Below, in pieces: positions 1-7,508 of a stretch of DNA of 17,524 nucleotides (positions are counted from its first letter, which is position 1; every line of letters starts with the position of its first letter). A program made the position numbers and the translations under genes. Source of the DNA: RUG11551 sp045586185 (GTDB lineage Bacteria; Planctomycetota; Planctomycetia; Pirellulales; Thermoguttaceae). Where the stretch lies: positions 1 through 17,524 of the forward strand of contig JAZMZV010000133.1 of the NCBI GenBank assembly GCA_045586185.1. Direction: 5' to 3'. The notes under the pieces are model-generated. The model was not told where the DNA came from and ran no database searches. It saw only the letters and a program-made list of their open reading frames with translations.

Positions 1-107
1 CATATTTTTTACATAAAATTAGAAGAGTTAGGATTATATGGAGAGAACGAGGGTATTATTGTCTAAGATGTCTGTTTGTATAAAGAATACCATAATACCC
101 AATGCCT

Positions 108-138
108 AAAAAAAGAACCTCGAAAAACTTCGAGGTTC
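108..138 (-). terminator. Rho-independent terminator of gene 1
   Basis: On the minus strand a perfect 10-bp stem (GAACCTCGAA / TTCGAGGTTC, at 129-138 and 115-124) with a 4-nt loop, followed by seven T (108-114). It lies about 70 nt after the stop codon. Confidence 0.88.
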
Positions 139-158
139 CAGTATGGTTGTTTATTTAA

Positions 159-200
159 GCGACGGCAAGCCGTCGTTTTCCGGGGGCTTAAGCGCCCCGG
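159..200. repeat. Two GC-rich hairpins in the gene 1 3' region
   Basis: GACGGCAAGCCGTC at 161-174 is a perfect inverted repeat. CCGGGG ... CCCCGG at 180-200 encloses GCTTAAGC with one bulged G and starts seven bases after the stop codon. The first element recurs at 13262-13278. They look like REP-type elements or 3'-end stabilisers, upstream of the real terminator. Confidence 0.55.
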
Positions 201-206
201 CTCGCC

Positions 207-3200
207 TTACTTTCGTTTGCGGAAGTACAGCAGTCCAGCCGCGCCGAGAATCATCAGCGCCCAGGTGGACGGTTCCGGGACGCCGGATCCGGGTTCAGGT
301 CCAGGTCCTGGAGCGTAAAGACCGATCAGATACAGACCGTCGCTTCTGCCTTCCAGACCAAATTTGCCGTCAAAGTTGTCAAACAACAAACTGCTGTAAT
401 CTTCAATGTCTTCGACAAAGCCTTCGTCGGAAACCAGCTTGTATTCAGAACCTAACGCCGCCCAAAGATCAACATCGTTATTTTCAAAGTACAGTTTGAT
501 AATCGAATTGTCATCGATAACAAACGCGCCGTTGTTGGCGGCAATAGTCAGCGTATCGTATTGATTGGCGTCATAGGCGCTGAACTCGAACAAGCCCGTC
601 GCGCCAACGTCCATGATAACGCTGCCGTTGACGGTCATGTCGCCAACGGAGTTGCCCGGCGAGAACGTTGAGCCGGTACCGACGTATAAATCGCCGTTGT
701 ACTGACCCTTGAAGTCCAGTTCGCCCGCGGAAACGTTTATTCTCTCAAAAGTAACAGAGTCTGGAGATTCAGCGCGAATCTTCAACGTTCCCTCGCCGGT
801 CTTTTCAATTGTTTTAGCCGTGATTGATCCGACATACTGAGACGTTTCCGTATTGTTGAGCGTCAACGCCTGACCGGACGCGTCAAGATTTGCTGAAACG
901 GCAACGCTTCCATCGTCGTTCAATTTTCCACCGGACAGGTTATTGAGCTGTCCGCCAGCCGACAAAGCCATCGTGCCTTCTTCAATGGTTGTTGAACCGG
1001 TATAAGCTGGCGCCTGAGACAGCGTCAGAGTTCCTTCGCCCTTCTTCGTGAATCCGCCAGCGGCGTCGCCTTCTTCCGTTCCCTGTTCGATATTGGCAGT
1101 AATCGTAATGTTATGACCGTTGGTGTCGATAATGGCTCCGCCCTGCTTGATGTAATATTTCATTCCGCCAGCCGGAGCGAGGAAAGCCGCGTTGTCTGCG
1201 ACAGCCTGAAGGGTTCCGCCGTTGAAGTTGAACGTACTAGCTGGACGGGGACCTCCAGAGCCAGAGGATTTCATAGCAAACATTGATATCGTTCCGCCGT
1301 TGAGATTGACGGTACTGGTTCCCTGACCGAACCACAAAACGCCGCAGGACGGGTCAGTTCCGGTCGTGTATGAACCAGGAACGCCGAGCGTAAGAGTTCC
1401 ACCGTTCATGTTGAGCGTGCCCTTGGCGTCGTTATTGTTGGCAGAGAAAAGAATTCGACCGTCAACCTGCATCGTTCCGCCGTTGATGGTAAGAACGCCA
1501 GTGCAGTTGCCATTGGTTCCCAGCTGCATACTGCCGGTTGTATTGCTGCCGTTGCGAATTGTTACGTTTCCGGAGTCCAGAACAAGAGTTCCATTAGAAC
1601 CGTTTCCGATCATGACAGAATTGTTGTATGCATCGGCAGACATATTGATAGTTCCGTCGTCGCCAGCGTCAATGACGGCAGTTCCGCCGGTTCTGACAAC
1701 AAGTCTGGAGTTGAAGCTCGAGCCGGTAATATTCAGCGTTCCAGCAGAAACGTACGTCAGCCCGGTATACGTATTGGCGCCGGAGAACGTTGCCGTTCCT
1801 TCTCCCAGTTTTTCTACAGAAGCGGCTTCATATTTGTTCATATTGTAAGCGTCTGTAATTGGGGTGGAAATAATCAGGTCAGGCAGATCGTCAGTCGCAG
1901 CGCCGGCGTTGCGGGTAACGTCCGCCACGTTCAGACGGGTTGTATTTACGTTAAACGCGATAGCGGCGTTGGGGTTGTTCGGATTGCCGGAAATCAGAAC
2001 CGGGTTGGCGGCAGAATCGTCGTCGTTTCGAGTAACGTAAACGTTATCCGACAGTTTGAACGCCTTATAAGTTGCATGTCCGTCTTCCGCATAAATTGAC
2101 GCGCCGTTTTTCAACGTTACGTTCGACAGGTTATTGAAGAACGCGCCGGCGTTGGAAATGCGTCCGCCGTTGACGGTAATCGGAACCAATGAGGCATTCT
2201 CGCCGTTGGTCAGGACGTCGTGACTGGCAAAGCGAAGCTCGCCGCCTTCGTTTACGACAACGCTCCTTCCAGACTGCAATTTACCCAGAACCGAGGTCTT
2301 ATTGCCGCCGTTCCAGCCAGCAGTCGCTATTACAACGCCATCGTCAATAACCAAATTCCCGGTGAAGGAAGAACCGTTGTTTGACAGCGTCAGCGTTCCT
2401 TCTCCCGACTTGTTCAGCCCGCCAGCGCCGGAAATCGCGCCTGTTACCGTAAGATTATGATCAGCGGCGATTTCAAACGAACCGTTCGCGTTCAATTCAA
2501 CCGGGTTGGCATACGTCGCTGCGCTGTCGCCTTCGAGGAACTTGGCGCCCTTCTTGTTGATGCCGTCAATAGTCCACTTGTCGGCGGAAATATCTGCTGT
2601 ATTGGCGTAGTAGTACGGATCCGTTACCGGAGGTTCCGGCGGCTCCGGTCCGTCCAGCTTCATCAGAACGAGGTTGTTGTCTGCCGTTGTCAGATACCAG
2701 CTGTCTGTTGCAGCCGAGTTGACTAACAGCTGAACGCTGTTCAAATCAATGCCCATTGAAGAGGAATTAATCAAAACGTAACCGCTGTCGGTACTGTTGT
2801 TCCACCACGAGGTTTCGTCGCCATTATTAAACGTGAGGTTGACAATTCCAGAAGCCAGCGTTGCGGAATTAACCGTCAGGAAATCGTAATCGTTTGCTAA
2901 AGCGGTATAGCCGTTGAAGTCGAAGTAAATCGCGCCGCCATTCATGGTCAAAGACGCCGCAGTGATATTCGCCGAATCAGCATTTTCGCCGATAATAAAT
3001 GAACCGCCGTTGAGCGTAACGTTTGTTGAACCGATATTCGCGCCCGTCTGGAATGCAGCGCTTTCTCCCACGGTTACGTTAGAAGACGCCAGCCGTCCTG
3101 TACTTGACAAAAGCAGCGTACCTTCTGAAACGGTCGTTGGACCGGTATACGTATTGACCGCCGTCAGTTCCATCGTGCCAGCGCCGGCTTTAATAATTTC

Positions 3201-6200
3201 CGTTGAATGTTTAAGAGCGCCGGAAGTTTGGTACGTCGGGTCGACAATTACAGCAGAAATAACAAGGTCAGAAACGTTATCATTAACCGCTGCGTTCGCA
3301 CTGGTAATTTCTTCGACAGTAATTGTCGATTTTGAAGTTCCCCCACTGATAGCGCTGCTGGCCCCTCCAAAACCAATTACGGCGTTAGGTTTATCCGGAT
3401 CTGCCGTAATAGTTACAGGAGCGCCGGCGGTGTCGTCAGCATTGCGTTCGACTTTTAAGTTATGCAGTTTGTATGTTTTCCATGTTGCATTTCCATCGGC
3501 AGCGTGGAGGTTTGCGCCGTTTCTCATTGTCAGGTTGGTAAGATAGTTATACGTTGCGCCCTCGTTTGAAATCTTTCCACCGTCAACAACGAATTTGAAC
3601 GGACTTTCGCTGTGAGCGTTAATGAAAATATCCTGAGCGGCAAGAACCAGTTCTCCGCCTTCGTTGACAGTAATCGTTTTAGCGCTGGTAACGCTTCCTA
3701 ACGGAGACGTGCTGGAACTCTTCCAGCCGGACGTTGCCTTGAGTTTGCCGCCATTAATAGTAATGTTGCCAGTATAATTGCTGTCCTGACTGCTCAAAAC
3801 AAGCGTTCCCGCGCCAGTTTTTGTGAATCCGCCGCCGCCTTTAATTTGACCGCTAATGGTCAACGCGTCAGACTGGACGTCATACGTTACTGTAGCCGTG
3901 TTATTGATATTGGTTCGGCATTTAATAATCGAATCTCCGGTTGACGTAATCGTACCGGTTCGAGCGCCGAAGTCCAAGCCTGTGCCGCTGGAGTTGTATG
4001 CGTATTCCGTTTCAATAACGCCGCCTTCCAAGGTTAAGTTTGTAATATGAGTATAAGTAGCGGGAATAAATGTACCGCGAATGATTACGTCGTTCGGCGA
4101 ACCGTAGCCAAGCGGGTTGTGAGCGTGCGCTTCCAGAGTCGCTCCGGATTCAATCGTTACAACGCCAGTTCCGAAAGAGCCTGTTGATTTATTTGGAGAA
4201 TTAACAATAACAAGACCTTCGGCAATTGTAAACGGGTTAGAAAATGTATTTGTATTATTTATGTACAAAGTTCCTTCGCCGAGCTTTTTAATAGTGCAGT
4301 TACCGGAGTACCGCGAAATTACGCCCGTCAAATTAAGCTGAGAATTTTCGGCTGTAGTAATTTCAAACGTTCCATCGGTACGAAGTCTGATAGGACCGGA
4401 AATCGTTGAAACGGTGGGATTCGCAGCCGTCGCGCCGTCCAAAGCGTAAGAAAAGAACTTAACGCCTTCGTTCAATACGTCGTACGTGCCGCCGCCGGAT
4501 GACGATGCCGTACCGCCGTACATGTGAAGCTCGGTATTGTTGAGCGTTTCATTTCCAGTGTTGTTGTCCATCGTACCGTAGATGTACATTTTGGTAGTAG
4601 ACGAACCGTATCCCAGCGAATCGTGCGTAGCGCATAACAGCGTTGCGCCTTCGGCAATTGTAATCTGACCGTTAAATCGCTTACCATTGCCCATATTGCC
4701 TGTAATTTCAAGACTTCCTTCCTGAAGATCGACGTTATTATTAATCCAGGTACTGGTTGTCAACTTACCCGCTCCGGATTTAACCGTTTTGGCTTCGCCG
4801 TTATTGGTAATTGTATAACCAATCGACATGGTTTCATCTTCGCCAGGAGCGAATTCCAAAATACCGCTGTTATTAACCGCGCCGGTTCCGAGCGCGCCTT
4901 CGCCGGTTACCTTAAGCGTTCCGGCAGAAATTGTCGTTCCGCCGGCATAGTCGTTAGCGCCAGACAGGGTCAGCGTTCCGTTTCCGGATTTGGTCAAAGC
5001 GCCTGCGCCGGTAATAACGCCGGAGAACTGCGAGTCTTCCGTATTATTAATAGTAACCGCCTGACCGTTGTTGTCCAGATTGCCAGCTCCGGAAAGATTG
5101 TACAGCGTTCCGCCTGCCGACAGAACCAGCGTACCAGCTGAAATCTTTGTTGAGCCGGTGTACGCTGGAGCCTGAGACAGAATCAACTTACCTGCGCCAA
5201 GCTTGTCGACCGCGCCTGTACCGGAAACCTGTCCGCCTAACGTCAATTCGTAGTTTTCGCCAACTTCGACAGTGCCGTCGGCGCTCATTATAACGGGATT
5301 GGAATAGGTAATATTACGGTTGTCGCCAGTAATGAGCTTGGCGCCGTATTTTTCACTTCCGTCAATCGTCCACTGATCAGCAGTGATGTCGTCTGAATTG
5401 GCAAACCAGTACGGACCCTCTCCCGGGGGAACGTCCGTTGCAGTCAGAAAAATATTATTACTATCCTTAGTCAGCGTCCAGCTTGCTGTTGGAAAACCGG
5501 AGACAGTTACCTGCATATTGCTGCCGATATCCCCTACCAAACCGCCTTTCTCGGTTGTTATAAGCTGAATTGGCGATGAACCAGCTTTAGCCCACCATTG
5601 ATCTTCATCTGCATAATTGAACGACAGATCAATTACGCCGGAATTCAAATTGACGGAGTCTGTAAAAGTAAGCCAGTCGGAATCGTAATATCCGGTATTG
5701 TCGTTTATATCAAAGTGGATTGTACCGCCATCGAGCGATAAAGATTTAACGTCAACTTCCTTTGTAGCTGGAGAACTGCCGAGAATAAAAGTTCCGCCTG
5801 TAATTGATACGTTTGTATTGGACATACTAATATCGGTTTGAAGCGTTCCGCCGCTCGGAACAGACAGAGAGGTCGAATTCATGGATGCATTTTCTGGCAG
5901 AAAAAGCGTTCCTTCTGATACGGTCATTAAGTCAACGCTGCATGTAGTCTGAAGCGTTAATGTTCCAGCGCCGACTTTGACCATTCGACCATTGCCTTCC
6001 ATATAGCCGGTCATTGTAACATTCTGACCATTAGTATTAATCGTACCGACCGCGCCGGAATTAAATGTTACGGAGTTTGTAATTACAGGATTAGGGATGT
6101 TAACCTTCAACGTGGCATCGCCGTAATATACAATAGATCCTGATCCCAACGCGGATGAAGAAGCTATTTCGAGCGTTCCACCTGAAAGAACTGTTCCTCC

Positions 6201-7130
6201 GTAATGAGAGTTTTCTCCCGAAAGGGTAAGCGTTCCCGACCCGATTTTTATCAACTGAACGCCGCTCTGAACTTTGCCTGTAAACGTAGACGAACTATTG
6301 TCAGCGCCAACTCGTAAGGTACTGCCGCTGTCTCCGGTGATAACGCTCAGATTGTCTGAACAAACGATTCCGTTGACGGTTTCTGTATGTCCGTTAAGAT
6401 TCAACGTAGACGTCAATCGATTGCTGGCGTCCTCCCAGCTGTACATAACGAGTTTGCCGGTTGAGGTCGTTCCAGCAGTGAGAACGTCGGGAATCTGTTC
6501 GTCAGCGTCCAGAACAAGCGTTCCCGCATACGTGGTAACGCCGCTGTTGTTATACATACCAGACGAGCCAATCTGCGTATTGCCTTTGTAGTTATTGACA
6601 GACGACGTATTAGCCAGATGTACTTTAGTAAGGTAACCCGGAGCAACAGTCAAACCGCCATCGCCGGTTAAAATGTTATTAAAATACAATATGCCCTGAT
6701 TGGAAGACCAGTTATGAGAACCAATTTTTGCTTCGCCGGTCAGGTTTACGGTTCCGTTAATGTTGACAGGACCGTTTGCAGCCATTTGCATTCGGAATTT
6801 ACCGGTTTTTTCGCTGCCATACCCATCGCCGCTAATAACAATGTTGCAATTAAGCGTTGCGGAATCCGCTCCTGTAAAATAAAGCTGTGCGTTAGCCGCT
6901 GTAACGTTGACCGTATCTGACGATGTCAAATCGCAATACGTTTTGCCAGATGGCAGCCCGCCTGCTCCCGCTTCGCCAGGCTTTACACGCGTTGTCAGCG
7001 AGTACGTTTCTGCCGCGGCGGAACCGATAAACAGCGTTGTCGTCAGCGCAACTGCCAGCGCAAAACGGACAGCGCCGATTAAATTATTTGTAACGAACAA
7101 GGAAATACGTTTTTGAAATGTCGATTTCAT
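207..7130 (-). CDS. Giant autotransporter-associated beta-strand repeat protein with PEP-CTERM sorting signal
   Basis: A predicted exported, cell-surface or matrix protein of 2307 aa; no enzymatic domain is visible. The start at 7130 is chosen because it gives a clean signal peptide (MKSTFQKRIS..., hydrophobic core ending SAAA, cleavage near residue 40), has AAAGG eight bases upstream, and lies about 100 nt after a promoter shared with gene 3. The in-frame ATG at 7229 would add 33 residues and sits at the predicted transcription start. The body is a parallel-beta-helix-type repeat region with many K-x-G-x-G-T-L-x-L-S / T-x-x-x-G-T-L-x-L repeats. Two internal head motifs (PYWFAN near 573, PYYYAN near 1503) and three cap domains (about 470-570, 1400-1500, 2177-2276) divide it into three units. 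SPGNSVGD lies near 2155. The last 24 residues form the PEP-CTERM signal, so sorting by an exosortase is expected; none is encoded here. The family assignment is firm, the biological role (adhesion, matrix) is inference. Confidence 0.9.
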   Translation of the reverse strand: MKSTFQKRISLFVTNNLIGAVRFALAVALTTTLFIGSAAAETYSLTTRVKPGEAGAGGLPSGKTYCDLTSSDTVNVTAANAQLYFTGADSATLNCNIVISGDGYGSEKTGKFRMQMAANGPVNINGTVNLTGEAKIGSHNWSSNQGILYFNNILTGDGGLTVAPGYLTKVHLANTSSVNNYKGNTQIGSSGMYNNSGVTTYAGTLVLDADEQIPDVLTAGTTSTGKLVMYSWEDASNRLTSTLNLNGHTETVNGIVCSDNLSVITGDSGSTLRVGADNSSSTFTGKVQSGVQLIKIGSGTLTLSGENSHYGGTVLSGGTLEIASSSALGSGSIVYYGDATLKVNIPNPVITNSVTFNSGAVGTINTNGQNVTMTGYMEGNGRMVKVGAGTLTLQTTCSVDLMTVSEGTLFLPENASMNSTSLSVPSGGTLQTDISMSNTNVSITGGTFILGSSPATKEVDVKSLSLDGGTIHFDINDNTGYYDSDWLTFTDSVNLNSGVIDLSFNYADEDQWWAKAGSSPIQLITTEKGGLVGDIGSNMQVTVSGFPTASWTLTKDSNNIFLTATDVPPGEGPYWFANSDDITADQWTIDGSEKYGAKLITGDNRNITYSNPVIMSADGTVEVGENYELTLGGQVSGTGAVDKLGAGKLILSQAPAYTGSTKISAGTLVLSAGGTLYNLSGAGNLDNNGQAVTINNTEDSQFSGVITGAGALTKSGNGTLTLSGANDYAGGTTISAGTLKVTGEGALGTGAVNNSGILEFAPGEDETMSIGYTITNNGEAKTVKSGAGKLTTSTWINNNVDLQEGSLEITGNMGNGKRFNGQITIAEGATLLCATHDSLGYGSSTTKMYIYGTMDNNTGNETLNNTELHMYGGTASSSGGGTYDVLNEGVKFFSYALDGATAANPTVSTISGPIRLRTDGTFEITTAENSQLNLTGVISRYSGNCTIKKLGEGTLYINNTNTFSNPFTIAEGLVIVNSPNKSTGSFGTGVVTIESGATLEAHAHNPLGYGSPNDVIIRGTFIPATYTHITNLTLEGGVIETEYAYNSSGTGLDFGARTGTITSTGDSIIKCRTNINNTATVTYDVQSDALTISGQIKGGGGFTKTGAGTLVLSSQDSNYTGNITINGGKLKATSGWKSSSTSPLGSVTSAKTITVNEGGELVLAAQDIFINAHSESPFKFVVDGGKISNEGATYNYLTNLTMRNGANLHAADGNATWKTYKLHNLKVERNADDTAGAPVTITADPDKPNAVIGFGGASSAISGGTSKSTITVEEITSANAAVNDNVSDLVISAVIVDPTYQTSGALKHSTEIIKAGAGTMELTAVNTYTGPTTVSEGTLLLSSTGRLASSNVTVGESAAFQTGANIGSTNVTLNGGSFIIGENADSANITAASLTMNGGAIYFDFNGYTALANDYDFLTVNSATLASGIVNLTFNNGDETSWWNNSTDSGYVLINSSSMGIDLNSVQLLVNSAATDSWYLTTADNNLVLMKLDGPEPPEPPVTDPYYYANTADISADKWTIDGINKKGAKFLEGDSAATYANPVELNANGSFEIAADHNLTVTGAISGAGGLNKSGEGTLTLSNNGSSFTGNLVIDDGVVIATAGWNGGNKTSVLGKLQSGRSVVVNEGGELRFASHDVLTNGENASLVPITVNGGRISNAGAFFNNLSNVTLKNGASIYAEDGHATYKAFKLSDNVYVTRNDDDSAANPVLISGNPNNPNAAIAFNVNTTRLNVADVTRNAGAATDDLPDLIISTPITDAYNMNKYEAASVEKLGEGTATFSGANTYTGLTYVSAGTLNITGSSFNSRLVVRTGGTAVIDAGDDGTINMSADAYNNSVMIGNGSNGTLVLDSGNVTIRNGSNTTGSMQLGTNGNCTGVLTINGGTMQVDGRILFSANNNDAKGTLNMNGGTLTLGVPGSYTTGTDPSCGVLWFGQGTSTVNLNGGTISMFAMKSSGSGGPRPASTFNFNGGTLQAVADNAAFLAPAGGMKYYIKQGGAIIDTNGHNITITANIEQGTEEGDAAGGFTKKGEGTLTLSQAPAYTGSTTIEEGTMALSAGGQLNNLSGGKLNDDGSVAVSANLDASGQALTLNNTETSQYVGSITAKTIEKTGEGTLKIRAESPDSVTFERINVSAGELDFKGQYNGDLYVGTGSTFSPGNSVGDMTVNGSVIMDVGATGLFEFSAYDANQYDTLTIAANNGAFVIDDNSIIKLYFENNDVDLWAALGSEYKLVSDEGFVEDIEDYSSLLFDNFDGKFGLEGRSDGLYLIGLYAPGPGPEPGSGVPEPSTWALMILGAAGLLYFRKRK
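210..281 (-). other. PEP-CTERM sorting signal of gene 1
   Basis: The last 24 residues: VPEPSTWALM motif, hydrophobic segment ILGAAGLLYF, basic tail RKRK. A Pro/Gly linker (APGPGPEPGSG) comes just before. This is the recognition signal for an exosortase in Gram-negative bacteria. Confidence 0.93.
1740..2431 (-). repeat. Gene 1 internal duplication, copy X' (about residues 1567-1797)
   Basis: Second copy of the block at 3130-3840, running from GGLNKSGEG to TYTGLTYVSAG. By eye the two copies agree at well under half of positions, so the duplication is old. In this copy the block directly follows a head module; in the other copy it does not. Confidence 0.75.
2400..2625 (-). repeat. Internal head module 2 of gene 1 (PYYYAN)
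   Basis: About residues 1503-1577. It follows a Pro-rich linker (GPEPPEPPVTD) that resembles the linker before the PEP-CTERM signal at the protein's end. The segment ISADKWTIDG, then KKGAKFLEGD, leads into the repeat LNKSGEGTLTLS. It matches the other head near residue 573 and the one in gene 2. Confidence 0.7.
2625..2940 (-). repeat. Internal cap domain 2 of gene 1
   Basis: About residues 1398-1502: IYFDFNGY, then DYDFLTV, GIVNLTFNNGDETSWWN and SWYLTTADNNLVLM. It matches the terminal cap of genes 1 and 2 in order and spacing, but is followed by a Pro-rich linker and another head module instead of a PEP-CTERM signal. Confidence 0.65.
3130..3840 (-). repeat. Gene 1 internal duplication, copy X (about residues 1097-1334)
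   Basis: A ~237-residue block running from GGGFTKTGAG to the TYTGPTTVSEG motif. Shared landmarks with the copy at 1740-2431 include TVNEGGEL, DGGKISNEGA/NGGRISNAGA, DGNATWKTYKL/DGHATYKAFKL, D-P-D-K-P-N-A / N-P-N-N-P-N-A, and DLVIS/DLIIS. The order is collinear, so this is a real segmental duplication rather than generic repeat similarity. Confidence 0.75.
5190..5418 (-). repeat. Internal head module 1 of gene 1 (PYWFAN)
   Basis: About residues 572-647. Preceded by the short linker VPPGEG, it reads PYWFANSDDITADQWTIDG, then KYGAKLITGD, GTVEVGENYELTLGG and DKLGAGKLILS. GTVEVGENY is identical in gene 2's head module, which shows recent common origin. Confidence 0.7.
5410..5725 (-). repeat. Internal cap domain 1 of gene 1
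   Basis: About residues 469-573: IHFDIND, then SDWLTF, GVIDLSFNYADEDQWWA, QLITTEKGG and SWTLTKDSNNIFL. It has the same F-D-F / D-x-L-T / I-x-L-x-F / W-W order as the other caps and closes the first unit of the protein. Confidence 0.65.
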
Positions 7131-7231
7131 TTCTCGAACCTTTATAAAATTTAATATGTGATTGTAAAACGAGCATATAATAGTAGCCCGCTTTGGATGT
7201 TTACAACTCTCCAAATAAAATTTCATCAATA

Positions 7232-7251
7232 TATATTATACACAAAAATTT
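7232..7251 (-). promoter_or_regulatory. Promoter of gene 1 (TATAAT box)
   Basis: Minus-strand TATAAT at 7235-7240 in AAATTTTTGTGTATAATATA, 102 nt from the chosen start at 7130. It matches gene 3's box at 19 of 20 positions. The -35 region is an A/T tract without a TTGACA match. A weaker alternative pair, TTGTAA at 7201-7206 and TATTAT at 7177-7182 (18-nt gap), lies closer to the gene. Confidence 0.55.
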
Positions 7252-7430
7252 TTTGGATTTTTAACAAATTCAAAAAATCTTCAAAAAATATTTGATAAGA
7301 TAGGTAAACTTTCCGGTAATAACAATAATAGGGATTATATGGATTGTAATGATTAGAGAACAGACAGACCTGATTCGTTCCGAGAGTTTAAAAGAACGGT
7401 TGTTAGAGAGAACCGATTTTTGCTGTAAAG

Positions 7431-7455
7431 AAAAAAGCGGGAGTTCCCTCCCGCT
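7431..7455 (-). terminator. Rho-independent terminator of gene 2
   Basis: On the minus strand an 8-bp stem AGCGGGAG / CTCCCGCT with loop GGAA, followed by a T run. It lies 39 nt after the stop codon and separates gene 2 from gene 1. Confidence 0.9.
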
Positions 7456-7480
7456 CGTTCGATATTTTATTACGCTTGCG

Positions 7481-7508
7481 TAACTCCTAACTCCTAATTC
7501 CTAACTCG
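7481..7508. repeat. Four tandem heptamers across the gene 2 stop codon
   Basis: TAACTCC, TAACTCC, TAATTCC, TAACTCG on the plus strand. The gene 2 stop codon (7494-7496) lies inside. Next to it is the palindrome TTACGC-TT-GCGTAA (7470-7483). Confidence 0.75.

Noticed and set aside
2944..3546. Long plus-strand frames opposite the repeat genes (for example 2944-3546 and 14235-14774)
   Set aside because: They are antisense shadows of codon-biased repetitive genes: Val/Pro/Ser-rich, without upstream signals or family features.
7131..7229. Upstream in-frame start for gene 1 adding 33 residues
   Set aside because: It would place charged and polar residues before the signal peptide, starts at the predicted transcription start, and overlaps the leader and an alternative promoter pair. 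The ATG at 7130 has AAAGG and a normal signal peptide.
7349..7483. 44-codon plus-strand frame between genes 2 and 1
   Set aside because: It runs through the gene 2 terminator and palindrome and has only a weak ribosome binding site; no protein-like pattern.
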